64,000 bases of DNA, taken from the NCBI RefSeq assembly GCF_001632845.1, contig NZ_CP011994.1, positions 1,426,001 through 1,490,000 of the forward strand, in the 5' to 3' direction. The translations under genes and the position numbers were made by a program. Numbering within the stretch: the stretch's first letter is position 1; every line of letters starts with the position of its first letter. The notes beneath the pieces were generated by a model. That model searched no databases. It was not told where the DNA came from and was given only the letters and a program-made list of their open reading frames with translations. Shown piece after piece: positions 52,740-63,867 of this stretch. This stretch comes from Ectothiorhodospira sp. BSL-9. Its GTDB lineage: Bacteria; Pseudomonadota; Gammaproteobacteria; Ectothiorhodospirales; Ectothiorhodospiraceae.

Positions 52740-54122
52740 TTAGCCCATTTCCTTGATGCTGGCGATGAGCTGGCCGGCCACCTTCTGGCCGTCGCCGTAC
52801 AGCATGCGGGTGTTGTCGGCGTAGAACAGGTGGTTCTCCACGCCGGAGAAGCCCGCGCCCTTGCCGCGCTTGATGACGATGACGTTGTGCGCCTCGTCGG
52901 CATTGAGGATGGGCATGCCGTAGATCGGGCTCTCCGGATTGGAGCGTGCGACGGGGTTGACCACGTCGTTGGCGCCGATCACGATGGCCACGTCGGCCGT
53001 CTTGAACTCGTTATTGATCTCATCCAGGTCGTAGATGATGTCATACGGCACACCGGCCTCGGCCAGCAGTACGTTCATGTGACCGGGCATGCGACCCGCC
53101 ACCGGGTGGATGGCGAACTTCACCTGCACGTCACGTTCCTGCAGCAGCTGGGTGAGTTCCCAGATCTTGTGCTGTGCCTGGGCCACGGCCATGCCGTAAC
53201 CGGGAACGATGATCACCTTGTTGGCAAAGGCCATCATCACGCCGGCGTCGGAGGCCTCGATCTCCTTCATGCTGCCGCTGACCTCTTCCTGATCGCCGCT
53301 TGGCGTTTCGCCGAAGGAGGAGAACAGTACGTTGGTCAGGGGACGGTTCATGGCCTTGGCCATCAGCTGGGTGAGCAGCGTACCGGCGGCACCCACCACG
53401 ATACCGGCAATCATCAGCGCGGCATTGTCCAGCACCAGACCCTTGAGGCCCACGGCCAGGCCGGTGAGGGCGTTGTACAGAGAGATGACCACCGGCATGT
53501 CGGCACCGCCGATGGGGATGGTCATCAGCACGCCGAAGGCCAGGGCCAGCAGCACGAACAGGAACAGCAGGGTGCCATTCACCTCGGCGCCACTGAAGCC
53601 GATGATGATGCCCAGCAGCACGGTGGCACCCAGCACGCCCAGGTTGATCTTCTGCTGCATGTCAAAGCGCAGCGACTTCTTGATCAGGCCCTGCAGTTTG
53701 CCATAGGCGATCAGGGAGCCGGAGAAGGCCACGGAGCCGATGATCACACCCGCCACAGCGATGAACTGAATGGTCCAGTTCATGGTGTAGGAGCCCATCA
53801 GGGCCACGATACCGATACCGGCCGCGGCACCGCCGCCCATGCCGTTATACAGGGCGATCATCTGCGGCATGTCGGTCATGGGCACGCGCTTGCCCGTGTA
53901 CCAGGCCAGGCCGCCGCCGATGCCGATACCGGCGATGATCAGCAGATAGTTCACGAAGCCGATCACCTCGGGGTGCAGGAAGGTCACGACGGTGGCGATG
54001 ACCATGCCCCAGCCGGCCCAGATGATGCCGCGACGGGCAGTCACCGGCGAAGCCATCTGCTTCAGACCGATGATGAACAGGATCGCCGCCGCAAAGTAGG
54101 CGAGATTGACGATAAAACTCAT
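52740..54122 (-). CDS. pntB: NAD(P) transhydrogenase subunit beta
   Basis: The 460-residue subunit has about eight to nine membrane helices (dII) and a C-terminal NADP(H)-binding domain (dIII) with VIIVPGYGMAVAQAQHKIWE, AGRMPGHMNVLLAEAGVPYD and VIGANDVVNP then PIYGMPILNADEA. With the alpha subunits it uses the proton gradient to drive hydride transfer from NADH to NADP+. Its ATG directly follows the stop of pntA2 (TAAATG). Confidence 0.96.
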   Translation of the reverse strand: MSFIVNLAYFAAAILFIIGLKQMASPVTARRGIIWAGWGMVIATVVTFLHPEVIGFVNYLLIIAGIGIGGGLAWYTGKRVPMTDMPQMIALYNGMGGGAAAGIGIVALMGSYTMNWTIQFIAVAGVIIGSVAFSGSLIAYGKLQGLIKKSLRFDMQQKINLGVLGATVLLGIIIGFSGAEVNGTLLFLFVLLALAFGVLMTIPIGGADMPVVISLYNALTGLAVGLKGLVLDNAALMIAGIVVGAAGTLLTQLMAKAMNRPLTNVLFSSFGETPSGDQEEVSGSMKEIEASDAGVMMAFANKVIIVPGYGMAVAQAQHKIWELTQLLQERDVQVKFAIHPVAGRMPGHMNVLLAEAGVPYDIIYDLDEINNEFKTADVAIVIGANDVVNPVARSNPESPIYGMPILNADEAHNVIVIKRGKGAGFSGVENHLFYADNTRMLYGDGQKVAGQLIASIKEMG

Positions 54123-54413
54123 TTATTTGGCCCCCTTGCTGGACTTGAACATCTCAAGCATGCGCTCGGTGACCACATAGCCGCCCACGGCATTGCCGGC
54201 GGCCAGGATCACGGCCACGAAGCCGATCAGTTGCTGTAAACCGGTTTCCGCCTGGCCCAGGGCCACCATGGTGCCCACCAGCACGATGCCGTGGACAAAG
54301 TTGGAGCCGGACATCAATGGCGTGTGCAGGATCACCGGCACCTTGGAAATGACCTCGTAGCCGGTGAAGGCGGCGAGCATGAAGATATAGAGTGCAACGA
54401 AACCCTCGATCAT
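54123..54413 (-). CDS. pntAB: NAD(P) transhydrogenase subunit alpha part 2
   Basis: A 96-residue membrane protein with three helices (FVALYIFMLAAFTGYEVISK, VHGIVLVGTMVALG, LIGFVAVILAAGNAVGGYVV). In E. coli this segment is fused to the NAD-binding part of PntA. In Rhodospirillum-like operons it is separate, as here. It overlaps pntA1 by ATGA. Confidence 0.95.
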   Translation of the reverse strand: MIEGFVALYIFMLAAFTGYEVISKVPVILHTPLMSGSNFVHGIVLVGTMVALGQAETGLQQLIGFVAVILAAGNAVGGYVVTERMLEMFKSSKGAK

Positions 54414-55543
54414 GATTGACCTCCTTCCACAAGGCTGCGGGTCGCTTCGTGCTTGATCTCGCCCTCGTGGGTGAGACAGCTCTTGGCAATGATCTCATCT
54501 TCCCAGTCCAGCACCAGCTTGCCCTCGGGCAGCATGGGGGTAAGGAAGTTGAGCAGGTTCTTGGCGTACATCTCGCTGGCGTGCAGCGGCACCTGGCTGG
54601 CCACGTTGAGCGGCCCGTGGATGGTGACACCCCCCTTGGTGACCGTCTTGCCGGGCTTGGTGAGCTCGCAGTTACCGCCACCCTCGGCGGCCAGGTCGAT
54701 GATCACGGCGCCGGACTTCATGCCGCTGACCATCTGCTGCGGAATCAGCATGGGGGAAGGCTTGCCGGGGATCGCAGCGGTGGTGATCAGCACGTCGGCC
54801 TGGCTGATGTACTTGGCCAGCGCCTCCTGCTGCTTTTCCTTCTCTTCATCGGTGAGTTCGCGGGCATAGCCGCCTTCACCTTCGGCCTTGACGCCCAGGT
54901 CCAGGAACTTGGCACCCAGGGATTCCACTTGCTCCTTGGTGGCGGAGCGCACGTCATAGGCTTCCACCATGGCGCCCAGGCGGCGCGCGGTGGCGATGGC
55001 CTGCAGGCCGGCCACACCGGCACCGATGACCACCACCTTGGCCGGGCGGATGGTGCCGGCGGCGGTGGTGAGCATGGGGAAGAAGCGGCAGGACAGATCC
55101 GCTCCCATGATGGCAGCCTTGTAGCCGCCTACCGCGGCCTGGGAGGACAGCACGTCCATGCTCTGGGCGCGGGAGATGCGAGGAATCAGCTCCAGGGCGA
55201 AACTGGAGATCTTCTTCTTCTGCAGCGCCTTGACCACTTCCGGGTGCTTGTGGGCGTGGAACAGGCCGGCAATCATGGCGCCGTCCTTCATCATTTCCAC
55301 TTCTTCCTGCGTGGGTGGGGCCACCTTGACGACGATGTCCGCCTCGCCCAGCAGTGTTTTGGCGTCGTTGACCACGCGGGCATCCGCGTAGGCCTCATCG
55401 GGGAACTGAGCCTCGGCACCAGCCCCCTTCTGAATCATGACCTCGAGACCCATCTTGGCGAATCGGGCGGCCACCGCGGGGTCCAGGGCGACCCGCCGCT
55501 CACCGCGGTCGGTCTCTTTGGGTATTGCAAGTTTGATCGGCAT
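54410..55543 (-). CDS. pntAA: NAD(P) transhydrogenase subunit alpha part 1
   Basis: The 377-residue soluble NAD(H)-binding subunit (dI). PKETDRGERRVALDPAVAAR, YKAAIMGADLSCRFFPMLTTA and the Rossmann motif VVVIGAGVAGLQAIATARRL are typical, and the mobile-loop region follows. It heads the pntA1-A2-B operon, with GGAG upstream of the ATG. A perfect 9+9 inverted repeat lies about 175-195 bases upstream. Confidence 0.96.
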   Translation of the reverse strand: MPIKLAIPKETDRGERRVALDPAVAARFAKMGLEVMIQKGAGAEAQFPDEAYADARVVNDAKTLLGEADIVVKVAPPTQEEVEMMKDGAMIAGLFHAHKHPEVVKALQKKKISSFALELIPRISRAQSMDVLSSQAAVGGYKAAIMGADLSCRFFPMLTTAAGTIRPAKVVVIGAGVAGLQAIATARRLGAMVEAYDVRSATKEQVESLGAKFLDLGVKAEGEGGYARELTDEEKEKQQEALAKYISQADVLITTAAIPGKPSPMLIPQQMVSGMKSGAVIIDLAAEGGGNCELTKPGKTVTKGGVTIHGPLNVASQVPLHASEMYAKNLLNFLTPMLPEGKLVLDWEDEIIAKSCLTHEGEIKHEATRSLVEGGQS

Positions 55544-55843
55544 GGCTTAACTCCGTCTGCCCGTGCAGGGATGATGGCCGGCTGTCGACCGATCCTGGCG
55601 TTGAAGGACTGCAACGGTTCTGGGGTGAATATTGACCACTCGGGGGCCGTCAGGCCCGGTTCTCATGAATTTTTCCGGGGAGTGCCCAAAAACAGGGCAT
55701 GGTAGCGGAATTTTACTGACCTTTGAACATCAAAGGTCTGTCCGTGGCAGCTTTCAAGGCGTTTCAACGGCTTGATAATTGCTTTCTGGGCAGGATTGGG
55801 GCAGAGTCCTCAAGTGCCGGTATAACCTCCGGGGGGCGCAAGG
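55544..55843. other. Divergent intergenic region between pnt operon and HNH gene
   Basis: It contains the pnt promoter region. Two symmetric elements are seen: TGCCC-N7-GGGCA (55683-55699) and a longer repeat at 55718-55738 listed separately. No RNA gene recognised. Confidence 0.5.
55718..55738. promoter_or_regulatory. Perfect inverted repeat upstream of pnt operon
   Basis: GACCTTTGA and TCAAAGGTC are separated by ACA, a symmetric site of operator size without a T-run. It lies between the divergent pntA1 and HNH genes and may bind a regulator of either. Confidence 0.5.
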
Positions 55844-56428
55844 GTGTTTGACTTCACTCAGCAGGTGCTTCGCACCGACGCTTCAGGCATGCCGATGGAG
55901 TGGATCGACTATCAGCAGGCCGTGCGGCTTTACCACGCTCAGCAGGTGGCATTCACCTGCGGCGAACTGCTTTACCGTGTTCGCGGGGGCGTCAATGCCC
56001 GCTCCGGGAGTCGTAGCGTGGTGGAGGTCAACTCCATCATCGCCACCTACGGCACCAACAAGGCGGTGCGCGAACGCTACGTGCCGCCATTGAACAACTC
56101 GGCCCTGTTCAAGCGTGATGCCCACCTGTGCCTGTACTGCGGTCATCCCTTCCCGTACCGGGATCTGTCGCGTGATCATGTCACCCCCATCAGTCAGGGG
56201 GGGCAGGATCACTGGAGCAACGTGGTCACGGCCTGCAAGCGCTGCAACAACCACAAGGCAGGTCGCACGCCGGAGCAGGCTGCCATGCAGTTGCTGGCCG
56301 TGCCCTTCGTGCCCACCCGTGCCGAATACATCTACCTGCAGGGGCGGCGGGTGCTGGCGGATCAGATGGAATTCCTGCAGGCCCATTTTCCGCGGACGAG
56401 TCCGTTGCGCCTTCGGGCGCTGCAGTAG
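55844..56428 (+). CDS. HNH endonuclease family protein
   Basis: A 194-residue protein with an HNH nuclease core: CLYCGHPFPYRDLSRDHVTP then ISQGGQDHWSNVVTACKRCN and NHKAGRTPEQ. Both CxxC pairs that bind structural zinc and the catalytic His in DHV are present. Stand-alone HNH proteins of this size are common in proteobacteria and their targets are mostly unknown. The start is a GTG with a G-rich site upstream. It is divergent from the pnt operon. Confidence 0.88.
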   Translation: MFDFTQQVLRTDASGMPMEWIDYQQAVRLYHAQQVAFTCGELLYRVRGGVNARSGSRSVVEVNSIIATYGTNKAVRERYVPPLNNSALFKRDAHLCLYCGHPFPYRDLSRDHVTPISQGGQDHWSNVVTACKRCNNHKAGRTPEQAAMQLLAVPFVPTRAEYIYLQGRRVLADQMEFLQAHFPRTSPLRLRALQ

Positions 56429-56551
56429 TGCGGTCACGCCGGGTCGGAAAGCGACAAAACCGAAACCAAGTCAAAGCATGGCGCCTGAACCCTGGTGAAT
56501 CGACGCTCGTCGGTTTACAGTCTCGCCTTGTGTTTTGGGGGAGGAGTATAT

Positions 56552-57793
56552 ATGGCTCTTGAGATGTATAGAGAAGCGGTCGATCTCCCCGCCCCGGAGG
56601 CGCGTCGCAAGGATAGCTCGGCGCCAGCCTCATCCGATCGTCCGCCCTCAGGGCTGTCTTCAAACCAAAAAGCAGAACGTACCATGACCTACATTGGCGA
56701 GCCGGACTATCGTCATGGGAGCCCTCAGAGCTTGGGAATCCTGATCACCAACCTGGGTACCCCGGATGCACCCACGCCGGCGGCACTCAAGCGCTACCTG
56801 AAGGAATTCCTCTGGGATCCGCGGGTGGTGGAGGCGCCGCGCCCGCTGTGGTGGCTGCTGCTCAACGGCCTCATCCTCAACACGCGTCCGCGCAAGAGTG
56901 CCGCCAAATATGCCCAGATCTGGGGTAAGGACGGCTCGCCCCTGCTGACCACCACCCGGGCGCAGGGGGCCGCCGTCGCCGAGCGCATGGCGGAGCGTCT
57001 TCCTGGCCCGGTGAAGGTTGCCGTGGCCATGCGCTATGGCAACCCCTCCATCCGCGCTGGCCTGGAGGAACTCCGCCGCGCCGGTGCCCGGCGTATTCTC
57101 GTGCTGCCGCTTTATCCCCAGTATGCTGCCTCCACCACCGGTTCCACCTTCGATGCGGTCACCCAGGAGGTGAGTCGCTGGCGCTGGGTGCCCGAGCTTC
57201 GTTTCGTCATGGGTTATCACGGTGACCCGGCCTATATCCAGGCAGTGGCGGACAGCATCCGCGAGCACTGGCAGGCCAGGGGTCAGGGGGAGCGGTTGCT
57301 TTTCTCCTTCCACGGCATCCCCCGGGACTACCTGGATCAGGGCGACCCCTACCATTGCTACTGCCAGACCACGGCCCGCATGGTGGCCGAGAACCTGGGG
57401 TTGCCCGAGCATCAATGGCAGGTGGCCTTCCAGTCCCGTTTTGGTCGTCAGCAGTGGCTGACCCCCTATACCTCGGAGACCATCGCCGAGTTGCCGGGGC
57501 AGGGTGTGAAATCCCTGGACGTGGTCTGCCCCGGCTTCTCCGCGGATTGCCTGGAGACCCTGGAAGAGATCGCCGACGAAAGCCGCGAGGCCTTCCTGGA
57601 GGCTGGCGGCGAACGCTTCAGCTACATTCCCTCCTTGAACACACGCCGCGACCATACCAACGCATTGGCCGACCTCATCCTGCGTCATATCCAGGGCTGG
57701 CCGGAAGCGGACCCGAAGTACGACTACGAAGCCAGGCGAGAGGCCGGGGAGCGGGTCCGGGAGCGAGCCATGACCATGGGCGCGAAGAACTGA
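56552..57793 (+). CDS. hemH: Ferrochelatase
   Basis: Inserts Fe2+ into protoporphyrin IX in the last step of haem synthesis. ILITNLGTPDAPTPAALKRY at the start of the conserved part, GNPSIRAGLEELRRAGARRI, SFHGIPRDYLDQGDPYHCYC (catalytic His) and VVCPGFSADCLETLEEIADE (catalytic Glu) are all present. The strongest start is the ATG at 56552, with GGGGAGGAG five bases before it; this adds a poorly conserved, Ser/Pro-rich 44-residue N-terminal extension. The ATG at 56684 would give the usual 369-residue enzyme but lacks a clear ribosome site. A molybdopterin-binding/CinA-like gene follows in the same direction. Confidence 0.95.
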   Translation: MALEMYREAVDLPAPEARRKDSSAPASSDRPPSGLSSNQKAERTMTYIGEPDYRHGSPQSLGILITNLGTPDAPTPAALKRYLKEFLWDPRVVEAPRPLWWLLLNGLILNTRPRKSAAKYAQIWGKDGSPLLTTTRAQGAAVAERMAERLPGPVKVAVAMRYGNPSIRAGLEELRRAGARRILVLPLYPQYAASTTGSTFDAVTQEVSRWRWVPELRFVMGYHGDPAYIQAVADSIREHWQARGQGERLLFSFHGIPRDYLDQGDPYHCYCQTTARMVAENLGLPEHQWQVAFQSRFGRQQWLTPYTSETIAELPGQGVKSLDVVCPGFSADCLETLEEIADESREAFLEAGGERFSYIPSLNTRRDHTNALADLILRHIQGWPEADPKYDYEARREAGERVRERAMTMGAKN

Positions 57794-57806
57794 GGCGGAG
57801 GATGGC

Positions 57807-58574
57807 ATGCATATCGCCGCCCTGATCATCGGTGATGAACTGCTGTCCGGCAAGCGTCGCGACAAGCACATGGAGTTCCTGATTCAGGCCCTGAGTCAGC
57901 GAGGCCTGGAGTTGTCATCCGCCCGCTTTGTGGGCGATGACGCCAACCTGCTCACCGAGAACCTTCGCCAGACGCTTGCCAGCGGCGCTGTGGTCTTCAG
58001 CTTTGGCGGCATCGGCGCCACGCCCGACGACCGCACCCGGCAGTGCTTTGCCCGGGCCTCCGGGGTGGATCTGGCCCTGCACTCGGAGGCTGTGGCCATT
58101 CTGGAGGAGCGTTTCGGGGAGTCTACCTACCCCCATCGCATCCGCATGGCGGAGCTGCCCGTGGGTTCGTCACTGATCCCGAACCCGGTCAATCGCATCC
58201 CGGGGTTCAGCATGCAGCATCATCATTGCGTGCCGGGGTTTCCCAACATGGCCTGGCCCATGGTGGAGTGGGTGCTGGACACCCATTACACCCATCTGTT
58301 CGGCAAGGTGCCGGTGATCGAGCGGTTGGTGATGGTGAGCGGTACGCCGGAGTCGGACCTGGTGCCCATCATGGAGGCGGTCATGGAGCGTTTTCCCGGT
58401 ATTCGCCTGTCCAGTCTGCCTTCCACCCAGGCGGGTTGTCGCGAGGTGGAGATGGGCGTCAAGGGCCCGGCGGATGACGCCATGGAGGCCACTCAGATGC
58501 TCCTGGCGGCCCTGGATGCCCAGGGGGTGCGCTGGCAGGAGCAGCCGCAGGTGAGTTCAGCGGTGAAGTCCTGA
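57807..58574 (+). CDS. CinA-like molybdopterin-binding-domain protein
   Basis: The 255-residue protein is a MoaB/Mog-type domain as in the N-terminal half of CinA: IAALIIGDELLSGKRRDKHM and VVFSFGGIGATPDDRTRQCF, followed by VPGFPNMAWPMVEWVL. The pyridine-nucleotide amidase domain of full-length CinA is absent. Stand-alone proteins of this kind are usually called competence/damage-inducible protein A; the actual role is unclear. It starts 14 bases after hemH and ends before a strong bidirectional terminator. Confidence 0.88.
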   Translation: MHIAALIIGDELLSGKRRDKHMEFLIQALSQRGLELSSARFVGDDANLLTENLRQTLASGAVVFSFGGIGATPDDRTRQCFARASGVDLALHSEAVAILEERFGESTYPHRIRMAELPVGSSLIPNPVNRIPGFSMQHHHCVPGFPNMAWPMVEWVLDTHYTHLFGKVPVIERLVMVSGTPESDLVPIMEAVMERFPGIRLSSLPSTQAGCREVEMGVKGPADDAMEATQMLLAALDAQGVRWQEQPQVSSAVKS

Positions 58575-58615
58575 GCGTTTGCGCAGCTGGGCGTCTCGAT
58601 AAAAGCGTCCCAAAT

Positions 58616-58647
58616 AAAAAAAGCGGCCACCGAGGGCCGCTTTTTTT
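58616..58647. terminator. Bidirectional rho-independent terminator
   Basis: AAAAAAAGCGGCC, a 6-base loop, and GGCCGCTTTTTTT form a symmetric hairpin with A- and T-runs on both sides, between the convergent CinA-like and cytochrome b561 genes. Confidence 0.9.
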
Positions 58648-58714
58648 ATTGATGAACGGGCCTGACGGGCCGCGACTCGCCGCACGGGTGCGGGGGAGGC
58701 GCGGCCCGTTTGCC

Positions 58715-59299
58715 TTAGCGGCTCAGGCTGATGCGGTGCATGACCCAGTCGCCACGACGCTTGTGACGCAGGCCGGCACCAATGTGCAGCACCAGCAGGG
58801 CAATGATGCACAGCGCCACGATCATGTGAGCCTGGAACAGCTGTTCAGCCAGGGCCGGGTCCTCGGCGATCAGGGGTGGCAGTTCCCAGGTGAAGAAGTT
58901 GATCGGGAAGCCCGCAGCTGCAGTGGCCAGCCAGCCCACGATGGGCATGGCGATCACCAGCACATACAGCAGGAAGTGCACCGAACGGCTCATGAACCGC
59001 TGGAATCCGGACAGATCCACCGCATAGGGCGGCGTGCCCTGGAGCAACCGCACCAATAGGCGCAGCACCATCAGGCCCAGCAGGGTGATGCCCAGCGTCT
59101 TGTGGGCGATATAGGCCATATTGGCCATGTCCATGCCTACCAGTTCCACCAGGCGCTCATGGCCAAGGGTGCCCAGGGTCAGCCCGCCAATCAGCGCGAA
59201 GACCAGCAAAACGGCAATCAGCCAGTGCAATACGCGCAGCGGAAAGGAATGGCGTGGCAGCCCGGAGGCTACGCCAACACTCGGATAGTCTGTACTCAT
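58715..59299 (-). CDS. Cytochrome b561
   Basis: A 194-residue membrane protein with four helices and conserved His residues in LRVLHWLIAVLL, YIAHKTLGITLLG, SVHFLLYVLVIAMPIVGW and LQ/FQAHMIVALCIIALLVLH. This is the bacterial cytochrome b561 pattern with two b-type haems; the family passes electrons between quinol and acceptors or scavenges superoxide. It ends at the bidirectional terminator shared with the CinA-like gene and has no co-transcribed partner. Confidence 0.92.
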   Translation of the reverse strand: MSTDYPSVGVASGLPRHSFPLRVLHWLIAVLLVFALIGGLTLGTLGHERLVELVGMDMANMAYIAHKTLGITLLGLMVLRLLVRLLQGTPPYAVDLSGFQRFMSRSVHFLLYVLVIAMPIVGWLATAAAGFPINFFTWELPPLIAEDPALAEQLFQAHMIVALCIIALLVLHIGAGLRHKRRGDWVMHRISLSR

Positions 59300-59737
59300 G
59301 GTCGCTCCCTTATTGGTTTGTGATGGGGTCGGCCCCGTCCACAGGTTTGCGTTGACCGACCCATTGGTTAACCCGCATACAGTTTAAGCCCTAATCCGGT
59401 CCCAACATAAGCCACAGGGCTGTAATCGGATCTGCTCGGTGCATTGTCCATGTGGTGTTTCCGCACCCCGTCCCTCCCCAGCTTGGCCGTAGTCGAGGCT
59501 CGCCGTCCTGATCTGTGTCAGTCTGTTGGGCTGGGGCGGGATAATCGCAGGTGCACGCCGTCCCTAATCCCACGACGTTCGTCAGGTGGAACCGGGTGCC
59601 CATTTGGATCATAGTACGTCAAGAGGATCTGTCACCCCGGCGCGTCATGGTCGGGGCCGTTTGCAAAACGACCTGTACGGTGCGCGTTGGCCGATTTTTT
59701 GGGTTGGGTCGTCCCGTTTGCTAAGAGGAGTCGGGCT
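59300..59737. other. Intergenic region without recognised features
   Basis: About 440 bases between the cytochrome b561 gene and a small membrane protein. Short open frames exist on both strands but show no domain, ribosome site or conserved look. No RNA gene was recognised. Confidence 0.5.
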
Positions 59738-59875
59738 ATGTGGTGGTTCGTGATTGGCTATGCTATCGGGCACATCGGCTTCATGATGGGCTCCACGCCC
59801 CTCCTGGCGGTGGGCGGCGCCCTGTTTCTTTACGGGGCCTATGTGGTGGTGTACGGGAAACCTCGGGAGGAGTGA
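59738..59875 (+). CDS. 45-residue hydrophobic membrane protein
   Basis: ATG with AAGAGGAG upstream, then a very hydrophobic 45-residue product: WWFVIGYAIGHIGFMMGSTP and LLAVGGALFLYGAYVVVYG, two short membrane helices, ending KPREE. No family recognised. It is convergent with the tRNA-Ile gene (11 bases away). The clear ribosome site and regular helices support it as a real small gene. Confidence 0.6.
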   Translation: MWWFVIGYAIGHIGFMMGSTPLLAVGGALFLYGAYVVVYGKPREE

Positions 59876-59886
59876 GGGGGGGGGAG

Positions 59887-59963
<77 letters not shown>

Positions 59964-60049
59964 GGTGTTGATGGGTCAGTCTTGAAAGGGGGCGGACTAC
60001 GCCGGGGCGGGTGCCCCGGTGAGTGTAGCCCGACCCACGGGAGAAACGT

Positions 60050-61921
<1,872 letters not shown>

Positions 61922-62035
61922 GAAAACCTGCTCAAGCTGGACCTGTGCGAACCGGGTGAGGCGCTGGCCAGGGGTTAAACGATCAATTGTAGCATTGCGA
62001 TGGGTTGACGACCACTTTCAATGGGCGTAGACCTG

Positions 62036-63820
62036 TCAGGCTGGGTGTTGCGTGCCGGGCTTGCCCTTTCCGGGTTTGAGCACCGCCTTCAACTCTGCCT
62101 TCTCCGCCTCCGTCAGCGGTTGCTGGGCCGCCCTGGCCAGCAGGGTGTCGGCCCGTTGCTGTTCGTACTGGCGATACAGACGGGCCAGGGCATCATCGAG
62201 CATGCGTTCCAGGTGGGCTTCCTCCGAGGGTGGAGGTTGCCATTGAGCCAATTTTAGTAGATGCGGCCACGCTTCGCTGTCTCGCCAGCGCTCCAGCAAC
62301 GCTGCGGTCGTTAGATGGGGGTGCGCATGCAGAGTTTCAAGGACCTTTGCCAGAAGCTTTGCCCCCGGTACTTCCACGGCCTTGAGCCAGTCGCTGTCCT
62401 GTATCCGGGCAGCCAGTGAGGGCTGCTCCAGCAGCAGGGACAGCGCCAGCCTGACGGGGGTGACAGCCAGCTTGCGCCCCAGCACCGGCCGTTTTGCCGG
62501 GGAGCGGCTGGGTTGAGCCTGTGGGGGTGCGCCGGAGGATGCCGGTGCTCCCATCTGCTGCTCCAGCCGCTCGCTGGACACCCCCGACAGGCGGGCCACG
62601 TCGCCGATGATCTGACTACGCAGCAGCCCCTCGGGCATGGTGGTGAGAAGTCTGGCGGCCTCCACACCCAGACCAGCCCGCCCCTCGCGGGATTCCACAT
62701 CGTGACGCTCCCGCAGCCCCTCCAGCAGGGCATCGGAGAGGGGCTGGGCGGCCTCGATGCGAGACCGGATGCCCTCGGGGCCCTCGCGGCGAATCAGGGT
62801 GTCCGGGTCCTCGCCCTGGGGCAGGAACAGGAAGCGCACCTCGCGACCGTCCCGGACCGTGGGCAGGGCCTGCTCCAGGGCGCGCCAGGCCGCCTTGCCC
62901 CCGGCGGCATCGCCATCGAAACAGAACACCACCCGGGAGACCACCCGGAACAGGCGCTCCAGATGGTCGCGGGTGGTGGCCGTGCCCAGGGTGGCCACCG
63001 CATTGCGCAGGCCAAACTGGGCCAGGGCGATCACGTCCATGTAGCCCTCCACCACCAGCAGCTCCTCAAGGCGCGGCGTTGCCTTGCGAGCCTCATAAAG
63101 GCCATACAGCTGCTGGCCCTTGTGGAAGACAGGGGTTTCCGGTGTGTTGAGGTATTTGGGTTCCCCCGGGCCCAGCAGGCGACCGCCAAAACCCACCGTG
63201 CGACCCCGCTGGTCGCGGATGGGGAACATGATGCGGCCACGAAATCGGTCGAAGGGTCGCCCTCCCTCCTTGCGGGAGGTGAGCCCGGCGGCCTGCAACT
63301 CCTCCTCGTTGAAACGGCCGGAAACGGCCTGTATCAGGTCATCCCAGGTGTCCGGCGCAAAACCGAGGCGGTAATCCCGGGCGATAGCCCCGGTGAGGCC
63401 GCGCTGCTTGAGGTAGTCCACCGCCGGGGGGTGCCGGCGCAGGTTGTCGATAAAATGATCCGCCGCCGCCTCCTGGGCGGCGATCAGGCGGGCGAAACGG
63501 TCGTTATCTTCCCGTTGTCCGCCCTCCCGGGGGACCTCCATGCCCGCCTGACGGGCCAGTTCCTCCACCGCCTCCACAAAACCCATGTTGTCGTGGTTCA
63601 TGAGAAAGCCCAGGGCGGTCCCGTGGGCGCCACAGCCGAAGCAGTGATAGAACTGCTTGCGGGGGCTGACGTAGAACGATGGGGTCTTTTCGCTGTGAAA
63701 CGGGCAGCAGGCCGCGTATTCGCTGCCCTTTTTCTTGAGTTGAACGCGGGTGTTCACCACATCGACGATATCGGTGCGGGCCAGGAGTTCGTCGATGAAG
63801 GCAGAGGGAATGCGGGACAT
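62036..63820 (-). CDS. dnaG: DNA primase DnaG
   Basis: The 594-residue primase makes RNA primers at the fork. The CHC2 zinc motif is in CCPFHSEKTPSFYVSPRKQF then YHCFGCG. The TOPRIM core includes VVEGYMDVIALAQFG and VFCFDGDAAGGKAAW. The C-terminal DnaB-binding domain (about 440-594) is Ala/Leu rich. Length is normal. It lies upstream of rpoD as in the macromolecular-synthesis operon, but rpsU is not in front of it; a SPOR-domain gene is there instead. Confidence 0.97.
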   Translation of the reverse strand: MSRIPSAFIDELLARTDIVDVVNTRVQLKKKGSEYAACCPFHSEKTPSFYVSPRKQFYHCFGCGAHGTALGFLMNHDNMGFVEAVEELARQAGMEVPREGGQREDNDRFARLIAAQEAAADHFIDNLRRHPPAVDYLKQRGLTGAIARDYRLGFAPDTWDDLIQAVSGRFNEEELQAAGLTSRKEGGRPFDRFRGRIMFPIRDQRGRTVGFGGRLLGPGEPKYLNTPETPVFHKGQQLYGLYEARKATPRLEELLVVEGYMDVIALAQFGLRNAVATLGTATTRDHLERLFRVVSRVVFCFDGDAAGGKAAWRALEQALPTVRDGREVRFLFLPQGEDPDTLIRREGPEGIRSRIEAAQPLSDALLEGLRERHDVESREGRAGLGVEAARLLTTMPEGLLRSQIIGDVARLSGVSSERLEQQMGAPASSGAPPQAQPSRSPAKRPVLGRKLAVTPVRLALSLLLEQPSLAARIQDSDWLKAVEVPGAKLLAKVLETLHAHPHLTTAALLERWRDSEAWPHLLKLAQWQPPPSEEAHLERMLDDALARLYRQYEQQRADTLLARAAQQPLTEAEKAELKAVLKPGKGKPGTQHPA

Positions 63821-63834
63821 GTGGCCGCTGCTGC

Positions 63835-63852
63835 GGCCCCGAAAACGGGGCC
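63835..63852. terminator. Perfect GC hairpin after the SPOR-domain gene
   Basis: GGCCCC and GGGGCC flank GAAAAC, a short strong stem-loop between the SPOR gene stop and the dnaG start. It lacks a clear T-run, so attenuation or termination is uncertain. Confidence 0.5.
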
Positions 63853-63867
63853 GCCAGGAGAGGAGGG

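Noticed and set aside
59391-59612. Possible 73-codon gene or small RNA between cytochrome b561 and the 45-residue gene
   Set aside because: No ribosome site, no domain and no 6S-like or other RNA signature that I could recognise.
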